Shown one piece after another: positions 8,806-17,261 of a stretch of DNA of 64,000 bases (position 1 is its first letter; each line of letters opens with the position of its first letter). The DNA is from Phaeobacter bryozoorum (GTDB lineage: Bacteria; Pseudomonadota; Alphaproteobacteria; Rhodobacterales; Rhodobacteraceae): NCBI RefSeq assembly GCF_041893525.1, contig NZ_CP169068.1; one strand, written 5' to 3'. Below the pieces are notes generated by a model, which saw only the letters and a program-made list of their open reading frames with translations, was not told the origin of the DNA and did not search any database. The position numbers were made by a program, and so were the translations under genes.

Positions 8806-10134
8806 ATGATCTCAGCCATCAACGCATTGACTCAGGATTTGGCGAACAAAAGACTGTCTTCGGCGGTGGGTCGGGTGTCGGAAATATCAGGTGGTGCAAT
8901 CACCGTATCGGGGTTGAACGGCCAGGCACGTATCGGTGACCGCCTGATTCTGCGCAGAGCCGGAAGCGACCCGTTGCAAGGCGAGGTCATGAGAATTTCT
9001 GGCAGTGAAGTCAGCATGTTACCTGATACAGCGCCAGATCGCGTGGCGATTGGCGATGCTGTACTTCTGCATCCGACGCCGGATTTTGCGCCTTCTGACA
9101 GCTGGATCGGCCGGGTGATTGATCCCTTTGGTGCAGCATTGGACGGACGTCCTCTCATGCGCGGCGAAGCCACGCGGGACCTGATGGCTTCGCCGCCCAA
9201 AGCCGCCTCACGTCGCCCGATGGGAGAACAACTCGCCACTGGGCTGGCGGTGTTCAATACGATTCTGCCAATTGTAAAAGGTCAGCGTGTCGGACTTTTT
9301 GCCGGATCCGGCGTGGGGAAATCCACGCTGCTGTCAACATTGGCGCAGAATATGGAAGCTGATGTGGTTGTTATTGCGCTCATTGGCGAGCGCGGACGCG
9401 AGGTCAACCACTTCGTCAAGGACGTGCTGGGTGCCGAGGGGATGAAGCGTGCGGTGGTCGTCGCGGCCACATCGGATCAGTCGGCACTGGTTCGCCGTCG
9501 CTGCGCCTGGTCGGCTATGGCGGTTGCTGAACACTTTCGCGACCAGGGGAAAAATGTCTTGTTCCTGGCAGATTCGGTGACCCGGTTTGCCGAGGCACAT
9601 AGAGAAATTGCCGTTTCATCCGGCGAGGCTCCGGCACTGCGTGGATACCCGCCTTCGGTCACTCCGCTGATCACCGGCCTCTGCGAACGAGCCGGTCCCG
9701 GGAACGAGAATCAGGGGGATATCACAGCTATTTTCAGTGTTCTGGTTGCAGGCTCCGATATGGATGAGCCGATTGCCGATATTCTGCGAGGCGTCCTTGA
9801 TGGTCACATCGTGCTCAACCGCGAAATCGCGGAGCGGGGGCGGTTTCCGGCTGTCGACGTTTCGCGTTCCGTCTCCCGTAGCCTGCCCGCCGCTGCATCG
9901 CCTGACGAGAATGCAGCAATTCTGGATGTTCGCAAATACCTGGGCGCCTATGAGCAATCCGAAGTTATGATTCGCGCAGGCCTTTACTCCGAGGGCAACG
10001 ATGTCACGCTTGATCAGGCCGTAAAGCTCTGGCCTGAGTTGGATTCCTTCTTCGGTAGAGCAGACCCGGAAGGGATACAGAGCAGTTTCAACCGCTTGAT
10101 GCTGATGATGCGACGCGCCGTGGCGATCCGATAG
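8806..10134 (+). CDS. fliI: Flagellar export ATPase FliI
   Basis: Hexameric F1-like ATPase that helps unfold and deliver flagellar export substrates. The 442-residue sequence has Walker A GSGVGKST starting at residue 167, Walker B-type NVLFLADSVTRFAEAHREIA, and the F/V-type signature PAVDVSRSVSRS. No fliH gene follows; the next feature downstream is an unannotated stretch and then an insertion sequence. It ends at a TAG, which shows that TAG is an ordinary stop in this genome. Confidence 0.96.
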   Translation: MISAINALTQDLANKRLSSAVGRVSEISGGAITVSGLNGQARIGDRLILRRAGSDPLQGEVMRISGSEVSMLPDTAPDRVAIGDAVLLHPTPDFAPSDSWIGRVIDPFGAALDGRPLMRGEATRDLMASPPKAASRRPMGEQLATGLAVFNTILPIVKGQRVGLFAGSGVGKSTLLSTLAQNMEADVVVIALIGERGREVNHFVKDVLGAEGMKRAVVVAATSDQSALVRRRCAWSAMAVAEHFRDQGKNVLFLADSVTRFAEAHREIAVSSGEAPALRGYPPSVTPLITGLCERAGPGNENQGDITAIFSVLVAGSDMDEPIADILRGVLDGHIVLNREIAERGRFPAVDVSRSVSRSLPAAASPDENAAILDVRKYLGAYEQSEVMIRAGLYSEGNDVTLDQAVKLWPELDSFFGRADPEGIQSSFNRLMLMMRRAVAIR

Positions 10135-10778
10135 GGCAATCTTGTACCCCGTTTTCTATCGACGGACGCCAGCAGTACATCCGCATAGTCAAGACGACGT
10201 CCTGCGAGCAGATGCAGATTGTGAGCAGACTGACATATGGAGAGGTTTGTGATCCGCACAGGCCGCGCAGGGTTCTGACGGGACGGAGCAGCAGCTTCTC
10301 CAGCTGGTTGAAAACTGCGCCAATGCCTCATGTCAAGGATATCGAACCTGCTTCAGACGCCGCGCACGGTCCAGAACAGGGCGCATAGCTCTCCTGTGTG
10401 CACGCGCTCCAACCAGAGATCTATCCAGGGCGAAGTGATCAGCATCACAGCAATCTGTCACAGATCAAAGGCCGCCGACATCTGCCATATCGATCAAGCA
10501 TTTGGAAAAATCCGCCCCGCCGCTACAGATAAGAATGGCGACATTGAGGTGGTCTGGGCGGGCCGCTGCACCACGCAAGTGATCTCATTCATGCTGATGC
10601 CGTTAGATGCTGCGTCTGCCAATCGATCCGAGGGACGAGCAATTCGCTCTGAGCCAGCGGATCTGATTGGGATGTCCACCGTTTGACTGGGGTGTCTGCC
10701 GTTATCACGATATGTACATGAGGCGAGGCAGAATATTCAAACTCAAGCTCTGTGTGAGACGCCCGCTTTGACGCCCAC
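10135..10778. other. About 640 bases without a recognisable gene
   Basis: Between fliI and the left end of the insertion sequence. Open frames on both strands (for instance 118 codons at 10330-10686, plus) show no motif, signal peptide or convincing ribosome-binding site that I recognise. The stretch is wedged between a conserved flagellar gene and a mobile element, so it may be decayed DNA, but I cannot name a source. Confidence 0.5.
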
Positions 10779-10832
10779 TGAACCGCACCGGGTTTGCCGG
10801 AGGCTTCAACTCCTGAGTAGGATGAAGTCACA

Positions 10833-11156
10833 ATGAGCAAGACAACAAACAAGTATTCTCCTGAGGTCCGCGAGCGTGCGGTGCGTCTGGTGCTGGACAA
10901 CCAGGGCCAGCACAGTTCCCGCTGGCAGGCAATCATGTCGATCTCTGCGAAGATCGGCTGTTCGGCGCACACGCTGAATGAGTGGGTGAAGAAGGCGGAA
11001 GTCGACAGCGGCAAGCGGGCGGGTGTTCCAACTGATGTCGCCGACAGGATGAAGGCGCTTGAGCGGGAGAACCGCGAACTGCGCCAGGCGAACGAGATCC
11101 TCCGCAAGGCATCGGCGTATTTTGCGATGGCGGAGCTCGACCGCCGGTCGAAGTGA
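10833..11156 (+). CDS. IS3-family transposase OrfA
   Basis: 107-residue DNA-binding subunit: an N-terminal helix-turn-helix (about residues 8-50, starting YSPEVRERAVRLVLDN) and a C-terminal leucine zipper (about 73-95, around LERENRELRQANEILRKA). It ends with TGA at 11154-11156, overlapping the start of orfB in a TGATG junction. OrfB is in the -1 frame, as in IS3 elements that make an OrfAB fusion, but I see no A-rich slippery heptamer before the stop, so coupling by stop-start overlap is as likely. Confidence 0.93.
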   Translation: MSKTTNKYSPEVRERAVRLVLDNQGQHSSRWQAIMSISAKIGCSAHTLNEWVKKAEVDSGKRAGVPTDVADRMKALERENRELRQANEILRKASAYFAMAELDRRSK

Positions 11157-12061
11157 TGGTGTCATTTATCGACATGCATCGCGGTGAGCATGGGGTCGAG
11201 CCGATCTGCACTGTCCTGCCGATTGCCCCTTCCACGTATTACGAGCATCTGGCGAAGCGGGCCAATCCGGCCCGGTTGTCGGACCGTGCCCGGCGTGACG
11301 CGGCATTGCGGCCCGAGATCCTGCGTATTTTCGAAGAGAACTGGCGGGTCTATGGCGTGCGGAAGATCTGGCGGCAATTGCAGCGGGAGGGTTTCACTGT
11401 TGCCCGCTGCACGGTCGCCCGGCTGATGAAGAGCATGGGTATGCAAGGCATCATCCGGGGCAAGCCGCACAAAACCACGGTGCCCGACAAAAGGGCCCCG
11501 TGCCCGCTGGACAAGGTGAACCGGCAGTTCCGTGTGCCCGCGCCCAACATGCTCTGGGTCAGCGATTTCACCTATGTTGCCACCTGGAAGGGGTTCACCT
11601 ATGTCGCCTTCGTTATCGATGCCTATGCCCGCAAGATCGTTGGTTGGCGTGTCAGCACCTCGGCGCATGCCGGGTTCGTTATCGATGCTCTGGAGCAGGC
11701 TGTTCACGAGCGGCGGCCGACAAAGGCGATGGGGCTTGTTCACCACTCCGACCGCGGCAGCCAATACCTGTCGATCAAGTACACAGAGCGGTTGGGAGAA
11801 GCTGGTATCGAGCCCTCTGTCGGCAGCGTCGGAGACAGTTACGACAATGCCCTGGCCGAGACGATCAACGGCTTGTTCAAGGCTGAGGTCATTCACCGCC
11901 GCGGCCCTTGGCGCAACTGCGAGGCGGTGGAATACGCAACACTCGAATGGGTGGATTGGTTCAACAACCGCCGCCTGCTCGAACCCATTGGGAACATCCC
12001 GCCGGCAGAAGCAGAGGCCAATTTCTACACCGCTCTGGAAACTGAGGGCATTGCCGCGTAA
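11156..12061 (+). CDS. IS3-family transposase OrfB (DDE integrase)
   Basis: Catalytic subunit of 301 residues from ATG 11156. The rve integrase core shows all three acidic residues: first D in WVSDFTYVATW, second D in VHHSDRGSQY, and the E in NALAETINGLFK. An N-terminal HTH_21-like segment with VYGVRKIWRQL is present. The frame is intact, so the element probably encodes functional transposase. A GTG at 11153 is an alternative start. Confidence 0.94.
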   Translation: MVSFIDMHRGEHGVEPICTVLPIAPSTYYEHLAKRANPARLSDRARRDAALRPEILRIFEENWRVYGVRKIWRQLQREGFTVARCTVARLMKSMGMQGIIRGKPHKTTVPDKRAPCPLDKVNRQFRVPAPNMLWVSDFTYVATWKGFTYVAFVIDAYARKIVGWRVSTSAHAGFVIDALEQAVHERRPTKAMGLVHHSDRGSQYLSIKYTERLGEAGIEPSVGSVGDSYDNALAETINGLFKAEVIHRRGPWRNCEAVEYATLEWVDWFNNRRLLEPIGNIPPAEAEANFYTALETEGIAA

Positions 12062-12200
12062 CTAACTGAAATCAGCCTCCGGCAAACCCGGTGCGGTTCA
12101 CACACCTGGATTGTGCTTCACAGGCCCAAGGCGGCCTGATCATTCTCTGTAATGACAATTCCAGCCGACGATGCCGTTTCCGGCATGATCGGCTGAGAAC

Positions 12201-12605
12201 TCACGATGGGCGCACTGCCATCAACCGGTCTTCGCGTGGCAAGAGGGTGCGCAACGCTTTCAAGCACCGGTAATGGTTGTCGGAGAGAACCGCATCAGTG
12301 GCCTCTGCCAGCGAGGCGCGACTGTCCGGATCGGTAAAGACCTGGCTCAGCTCTTCAATCCGGCGCAACATCTGCAAGCGATCTTCCTCGCCGTCAACAT
12401 CGCCAGACAGGACCAGCTGCGCGGCGTAGCAGACGCGACGTACCGGCGTGTTGGCTTCTTCGGGATGGATGGCATCGCGCAGGCGCAGGATGTTTGCATC
12501 CGGAGTTACGATCGACAACCGGCTGCGCCGATCCCCGTTTTCAATTACTGCACCATTCACCAATACCCGCTCTTTCGGGGCAAGTTTCAGGACCAATCCG
12601 CTCAT
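12201..12605 (-). CDS. flbT: Flagellin synthesis repressor FlbT
   Basis: Post-transcriptional regulator that binds the flagellin mRNA leader in alphaproteobacteria. The 134-residue protein begins MSGLVLKLAPKERVLVNGAV, the FlbT signature, followed by IENGDRRSRLSI. It is the last gene of the flagellin-flaF-flbT unit, with 2 bases between it and flaF. Only 97 bases separate its end from the inserted IS3 element. Confidence 0.93.
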   Translation of the reverse strand: MSGLVLKLAPKERVLVNGAVIENGDRRSRLSIVTPDANILRLRDAIHPEEANTPVRRVCYAAQLVLSGDVDGEEDRLQMLRRIEELSQVFTDPDSRASLAEATDAVLSDNHYRCLKALRTLLPREDRLMAVRPS

Positions 12606-12607
12606 AT

Positions 12608-12979
12608 TCAGGACGCTCCGCTGCGAAGGCCACGCATAATGGCCGTGTTGATTTCCACCAGCAGCCGCACGTCCGCTTTGCGGGCCAAGACTTTACTGGT
12701 GTGTTGATGGGTAAATTCCCCAAGCGAGAGCAACTGAGCTTTCAGTTCATCCGGGAGTGGGTTCCCTGGACTTGCAACTTCGATTGAAAAGATCGACCAG
12801 AGTTTACGGTTGTCGGTGAGCGCTGCGGCAAGTTCGGTAAACCCAGGCTTACCTTTCTGTGCGGCCGCAACCATGCGACGTGTTACTCGGGCAATGACTT
12901 CATATTCGAGGTTCTTTGCAGTTCGGGTCGGGGCCTTCGCCGCCGAATAGGCGCTCTTCGCCTTTAGAAGGGCATTCAC
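12608..12979 (-). CDS. flaF: Flagellin biosynthesis regulator FlaF
   Basis: FlaF, a positive factor for flagellin synthesis that counters FlbT. The 123-residue sequence fits the family: N-terminal AKSAYSAAKAPTRTAKNLEY, central NRKLWSIFSIEVASPGNPLP, and a C-terminal helix. It lies 81 bases downstream of the flagellin gene, past a stem-loop, in the same direction. Confidence 0.93.
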   Translation of the reverse strand: MNALLKAKSAYSAAKAPTRTAKNLEYEVIARVTRRMVAAAQKGKPGFTELAAALTDNRKLWSIFSIEVASPGNPLPDELKAQLLSLGEFTHQHTSKVLARKADVRLLVEINTAIMRGLRSGAS

Positions 12980-13021
12980 GTGTTATCCTAACATGTAATC
13001 TACAAATTCTCTGCGATAGGG

Positions 13022-13051
13022 GATCTGGGGCGCGCAACAGCGCCCCAGATC
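13022..13051 (-). terminator. Stem-loop after flagellin gene
   Basis: A 12-bp perfect GC-rich stem with a 6-base loop, 9 bases past the flagellin TAA. No T run follows on the minus strand, so it may stabilise the 3' end of flagellin mRNA or attenuate transcription into flaF-flbT rather than fully terminate. Confidence 0.7.
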
Positions 13052-13060
13052 AAGCTGTCA

Positions 13061-13873
13061 TTAACGGAACAGCTGCATCAGGGTCTGTGGCGCCTGGTTT
13101 GCAATCGACAATGATTGCACCGCCAGCTGCTGCTGGGTTTGCAGCGCCTTCAGCCTTGCAGAGGATTCCTCCATATTCGTGTCGGTCATGGTGCTGACGC
13201 CCATTGTCAGGGAGTCGGACAGTTTCGACACAAACATGCCCTGGTCGGACAGACGGTTGGAGTCCGCACCCAGCTGAGCTGCCGCATCAATTGCGTTGCC
13301 CAGCATGGTTTCGATCTCGGTCAGAGCAGTAGACGCGGTGGCAACGTCGGTGATGCTGGTGATACCCGCTGTGCTGATGTTTGTTGCCGAGTCGATCGAG
13401 GTCACAGTGATTGTATCTGCGGCCGGATCCAGTCCACCCAGAACAGTCAGTGCAGTGGTGACCGTATCATCGAGCAGGTTCGCGCCGTTGAATTCAGCAG
13501 AGTTGATGATCAACTCGATCTGCGCCGCCTTCTTGGCAATGCTGTCCTAAATCTTAGCATGGTCAACGTTTTCCGAGTTCGCGGAAACCGCCAGCTGCCG
13601 CATCTCGGTCAGAGTTTCAACGATCTGCTCCGCGCCGGACAGAGCAACAGCAACAGTTGCCTCACCAACGCCCAGGGATTCCTGAACCGACTTATAGGCG
13701 GCGATGTCGGAGTCCATGGTTTTGGAGATCGCCCAAACGGCCGCGTTGTCTTTGGCCGAACCGATACGTTTACCGGTCGAAATCTGGCTCTGCGTTTCGT
13801 CAAGGCTGTTGTTCACGGACTGCAGGGTCTGCAGTGCAACCATTGCGCCGTTGTTAGTCAGAATGCTGGACAT
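13061..13873 (-). pseudogene. Flagellin gene with premature amber stop
   Basis: Filament protein. From ATG 13873 the D0/D1 N-terminus MSSILTNNGAMVALQTLQSV is typical of Rhodobacteraceae flagellin. After ENVDHAKI the frame meets TAG at 13547-13549, then continues in frame as DSIAKKAAQIELIINSAEFN through a normal C-terminal domain (QQQLAVQSLSIANQAPQTLM) to TAA at 13061. Restored length is 270 codons, normal for the family. Related flagellins have KIQ at the stop position, so CAG to TAG is the simplest change. Upstream AAAGGA is the ribosome-binding site. Without readthrough only 108 residues, lacking the C-terminal D0 helix, would be made. Other flagellin genes may lie outside the window. Confidence 0.92.
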
Positions 13874-13991
13874 AGCATGTATTCCTTTGATTAGAGGCGT
13901 TTTGACCTCTGGTTTCCCTGCCCCGAAGGGCGCTCTCTGACGTCTTTCTGACTATGCGTTCCGCCGTCCGGCTTCCGCGCCACCCTCTTTG

Positions 13992-14040
13992 GAAGGTGCA
14001 AAGTGACATTGGCCTACTATGTGCTAAAGGAGTGCTAATG
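13992..14040 (-). promoter_or_regulatory. Flagellin upstream region with direct repeat
   Basis: The 208 bases between the flagellin start and the flgN-like gene should hold the flagellin promoter. A direct repeat of TGCTAA, two copies 12 bases apart, lies around 14020-14038. I do not see a clean sigma-28 or sigma-54 consensus, so the assignment as a regulatory site is tentative. Confidence 0.3.
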
Positions 14041-14081
14041 CCGGAAATTCCATTGCTAGAATTTTCCCTAAATTGGGCTGG

Positions 14082-14441
14082 TTATGCCCGTTTTTCCAAG
14101 CTGGGTGTGCCCCCGGTCGCAAAGCGGGTTTTCCGCCCCGACTGATCATAGACATCCAGCCCCTTGCGCACACGACGCAGTTCGGCCATCCGGGCAGCCA
14201 CCGCCCGAATACCTTCCATCGCGCTATCAAGCAGTACCTGATTGCGCGAAACCTTGCCCTGGACATGCTCTAGAGCCTCGCGCTCCAGATCGGCTGTCAT
14301 ATTCAGCGTCGTGATGATTGCCTCTTTTTTTGCAAGCAGCGGCTCCAGCGCCTGCAGATTGCCACTGACCAATGCCGCGCGTTCGGCATCAAGCAGGGAA
14401 TCGAGTTCCTCAATCAGTTGTTGCGGTGTCTGATCAGTCAT
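14082..14441 (-). CDS. flgN: FlgN-like flagellar export chaperone
   Basis: A 119-residue, mostly helical protein (LIEELDSLLDAERAALVSGN near the N-terminus, then LEPLLAKKEAIITTL) that fits the FlgN family of chaperones for hook-filament junction proteins FlgK and FlgL. No signal peptide. It overlaps the flgJ-like gene upstream by 8 bases. FlgN sequences are poorly conserved, so the name rests on size, helical pattern and context. Confidence 0.75.
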   Translation of the reverse strand: MTDQTPQQLIEELDSLLDAERAALVSGNLQALEPLLAKKEAIITTLNMTADLEREALEHVQGKVSRNQVLLDSAMEGIRAVAARMAELRRVRKGLDVYDQSGRKTRFATGGTPSLEKRA

Positions 14442-14721
14442 TGGTCTGTGCCTCTTTCAATGCGTGATAAAGTGATTTTGCCAGGCCGATACCGCCTGCT
14501 TTGGAGATCTGCTCCGCCTGTGCGCGCACAAGAAAACTGGAAAACTGATCTTCGCCCGCGCCGCCGCCCATGGTTTCGCGGCTTTCGCCAAGGCCTGCGG
14601 ATTTCAACATTTCTGCAAGAAAGGTCGCCTCAAGTTCCTGAGCTGCTTTGCGCAGCGGGTCTTGTGGCGGTTTGATCACTTGGGGACGCTGTAGCGCCGG
14701 TAGTTGAGCAATCTGTTCCAT
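14434..14721 (-). CDS. FlgJ-type rod-binding protein (CheL-like)
   Basis: A 95-residue protein equivalent to the N-terminal rod-binding domain of FlgJ, without the muramidase domain, as in alphaproteobacteria (often called CheL). Visible signature: AAQELEATFLAEMLKSAGLG and, later, FSSFLVRAQAEQISKAGGIG. An upstream ATG at 14733 exists, but ATG 14721 has a GAGG ribosome-binding site 6 bases ahead. Probably acts as rod-assembly chaperone or cap. Confidence 0.88.
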   Translation of the reverse strand: MEQIAQLPALQRPQVIKPPQDPLRKAAQELEATFLAEMLKSAGLGESRETMGGGAGEDQFSSFLVRAQAEQISKAGGIGLAKSLYHALKEAQTND

Positions 14722-14846
14722 GATGTACCTCATTCTGAGACGTCGAAATTGCTTCGATTTTTTCTATTTTGGCGGATGATCGGTTAAAATTGCCGTAACC
14801 GATTGGCGTTAAGGTGCATGGATCGAGATAGAATGTCTGGAAGCCA

Positions 14847-16541
14847 ATGTTTATCAACGCACTTACGACTCCCACCTCTGGTGGAGCGCAGGGATCGGAG
14901 AAGATCCAGCAAGGCGAATTGGCAAAATCGCGTAAAGGCGCAAGCTTTGACGCGGTTATGGCAGAGACTGCAAAATCTTCGGATAGCGCAGAAACCGCGG
15001 TGACCGAGGTTGAGGAACTCGTAGAACAGCAGACCTCAGCGTCCGGCGCTTCGGAAAAAGCGAATTAAACCGTACAGGATGGTGACGCAGAGGCGCCCAT
15101 CGGCGAAGCCCGGCAAGATACGTCGAGCGAAGTACAGATTTCTGAAGACCCCAAAATCGTGATGGTTCAGCCGGAAACGACAGCTGAACAGCATGAGGTG
15201 CCCAACGCGCATCCTGCGCCGGTGGTGATCGGCCAGAGCGGCAGTCAGACCGATGGATCATCTGATCCCGATGCCGAAAGCGGCAAGCAGGCGATGCAAT
15301 CCGAAAGAACGGTTGGCGGCGCGTCGGATGATCAGGCTGCTGACCTTAAAGCAGCCTCGGATGCTGCAAAAACTGCCGGATCCGCTGCGATGATCCAACA
15401 ATCTGAAGCTGGGGCACAGGCGGTGGGTGATCCCCGCAACGGAGGGCTTCAAGGGGCGCAGTCTGAGACAGCCAGCATGCCGGAACGCGCCGCAGCAGAG
15501 GCGAATCAAAAGCTTGCGCTGAAAGGCGATCCGACGAGCGCCGAAGCCAAGGCGGATCGACAATTGACCGGTGATCACCGCACAGCGACGCCCGAGGTGC
15601 CTGGCACCGGTGCAGGATTGAACCGCCAGCCTGCAGGCACTGATGCCCTTGCGCAGTCCACATCACGTACTCAGGCGGAACAAAAAACCGCGCGGTCGCT
15701 GGCTGCAACTGCACCGCAGTCTGAAGCGGCAAAGGAGGCGGTTAAACCCCCTTCGGCGCAGCAGACCCAGCCCGTCGAGCAACAGCGGACGGCAACACCG
15801 ATCCCGGTAGAGGCAGCACTGCCGCCCGTACGAGAGAAATTTGAAGCCCGGCGCGCCGCGTCTGAGCAGATACAGCAGAACACAGCCGCTCAGACCGCTG
15901 CACATATCCCGCAGGGCACCTATTCGACGGCCCGCTTCGGCCTTGGTGCCGGGGCCCTGACTGCCGCGATGCCTAGCGCCAACGCCACTTCGGCGCTAGC
16001 GCTTGATTCGCTGACCTCAGCAGAGGCCGGAGGGGCCAAGGTCACAGGCGGCAGCACAGGAATGGAACTACCAGGCCTGGCGCAATTGCTGACCGAGGCA
16101 ACCGTGAGCCCGGGAACCGTTCACAAGCCGGAAACCCCTCGTCTGATTGCGAATCAGATGGCCGAAGCCCTCGCGATGAAAGGGGATCGCAACGTTGACG
16201 TTGCTCTAAATCCCAAGGAGCTGGGGCATGTGAATATGCGTGTTTCAGTCACGGATACCGGCGTCAGCGTCATGATCCAGACCGAACGCGCCGAAACCGG
16301 CGATCTGATGCGCCGCCATATCAACGAACTGGCAGATGAATTCCGGCGCATGGGATTTGAGGATATCTCGTTCCAGTTCTCAGGCGGTGAGACCTCCAAT
16401 CAGGGCGGTGGCCATGACGCCTCCCATACCCCAGCGGGTCGATCCGCAGGGCGTGGCGAGGAAGAGATGGCCGATCTCCCCGTAGAACCGATGACACAAT
16501 CACTCAACCTCGGTGAGGTTGGGCTTGATATGAGGATGTAA
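14847..16541 (+). pseudogene. fliK: fliK (hook-length control) with premature ochre stop
   Basis: Hook-length ruler. ATG 14847 opens MFINALTTPTSGGAQG; the frame stops after 73 residues at TAA 15066-15068 (SGASEKAN, stop, TVQDGDAE), then stays open in the same frame for 490 codons to TAA 16539-16541. The C-terminal part has the FliK hook domain (NVDVALNPKELGHVNMRVSV, then LMRRHINELADEFRRMGFED). The middle is a low-complexity Ala/Gln/Glu linker, as usual for FliK. The expected residue is probably Gln (CAA to TAA), though this N-terminal region is variable. A GTG at 15159 could give an N-terminally shortened protein with an intact C-terminal domain. Confidence 0.88.
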
Positions 16542-16545
16542 GACG

Positions 16546-17232
16546 ATGACAACTGTATCGGGTGCTGCGGCACCGCAACAGCAACAGGCAGCGACCGCCG
16601 CGCCGGAACCGAAAAAAGCCACCGGAATTGCCTCTGACTTTGAGACGTTTCTGAAGATGCTCACGGCGCAGGCGCGATATCAGGACCCTTTGGAACCCAT
16701 TGATTCGACAGAGTACTCTGCGCAGCTGGCACAGTTTTCCATGGTCGAGCAGCAGGTTCAGGGCAATGAGGTTCTGGAAGGTATCCAGGCCCAATTGGGT
16801 CTCGCCAATATGGCAGCTATGTCGGGCTGGGTCGGTATGGAAACCCGGTCTGCGGCGCCTGCCTATTTTGACGGGACCAATCCTGTCACCGTGTCGCCCA
16901 ATCCAGCCCAGATCGCGGACACTGTTCACCTGGTGGTCAAGGATGATAGCGGAAAGGAAGTTCAGCGGATCAGCCTACCGGTCACTGCCGAGCCGTATCA
17001 GTGGCAGGGTATTGACGATGACGGGTACGCGTTTGATGCTGGCAGCTATAGTTTCACGCTGGAAAGCCAGAAAAACGGTGAAATCGTTCTCTCCGATACT
17101 GCTGAGACCTATACAAGGGTGAAAGAAACTCAGATGCGGGGCAACGAAGTGGCCTTGATCCTTGAGGGCGGCTCGGCGATTTTGGCGTCATCGGTGACAG
17201 CATTGCGTGAACCTACGGCACCTGCAGTCTGA
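16546..17232 (+). CDS. flgD: Flagellar hook capping protein FlgD
   Basis: Scaffold cap for hook assembly, 228 residues. The N-terminal FlgD signature is clear: DFETFLKMLTAQARYQDPLE, then EYSAQLAQFSMVEQQ. The C-terminal part has the FLIG/Ig-like fold pattern WQGIDDDGYAFDAGSYSF. It starts 4 bases after the fliK stop, so the two form one unit. Confidence 0.95.
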   Translation: MTTVSGAAAPQQQQAATAAPEPKKATGIASDFETFLKMLTAQARYQDPLEPIDSTEYSAQLAQFSMVEQQVQGNEVLEGIQAQLGLANMAAMSGWVGMETRSAAPAYFDGTNPVTVSPNPAQIADTVHLVVKDDSGKEVQRISLPVTAEPYQWQGIDDDGYAFDAGSYSFTLESQKNGEIVLSDTAETYTRVKETQMRGNEVALILEGGSAILASSVTALREPTAPAV

Positions 17233-17261
17233 CGCATAATGGCACCGAAGACCTGGACTGT

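Larger units (their letters stand above)
10776..12103 (+). mobile_element. Complete IS3-family insertion sequence (IS51-like) with 3-bp target duplication
   Basis: The element proper spans 10779-12100 (1,322 bp). Perfect 27-bp terminal inverted repeats lie at 10779-10805 and 12074-12100, beginning TGAACCGCACCGGG. The flanking triplet CAC at 10776-10778 and 12101-12103 is a probable 3-bp target duplication. It carries overlapping orfA and orfB in the usual IS3 arrangement. Both ends and both frames are intact, so it looks recently inserted and potentially active. It sits between fliI and flbT and does not visibly break a gene. Confidence 0.95.

Noticed and set aside
10330..10686. 118-codon frame before the IS element as a real gene
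   Set aside because: No motif, no good ribosome-binding site and no conserved context; kept only as part of an unassigned stretch.
6589..16541. Reassignment of TAG/TAA to glutamine in this genome
   Set aside because: Many normal genes here end naturally at TAA or TAG (fliI and the PAS gene at TAG; fliQ, fliE, flgC, trxA, regB at TAA) with proper protein ends, so both codons act as stops. Only a partial suppressor remains possible.
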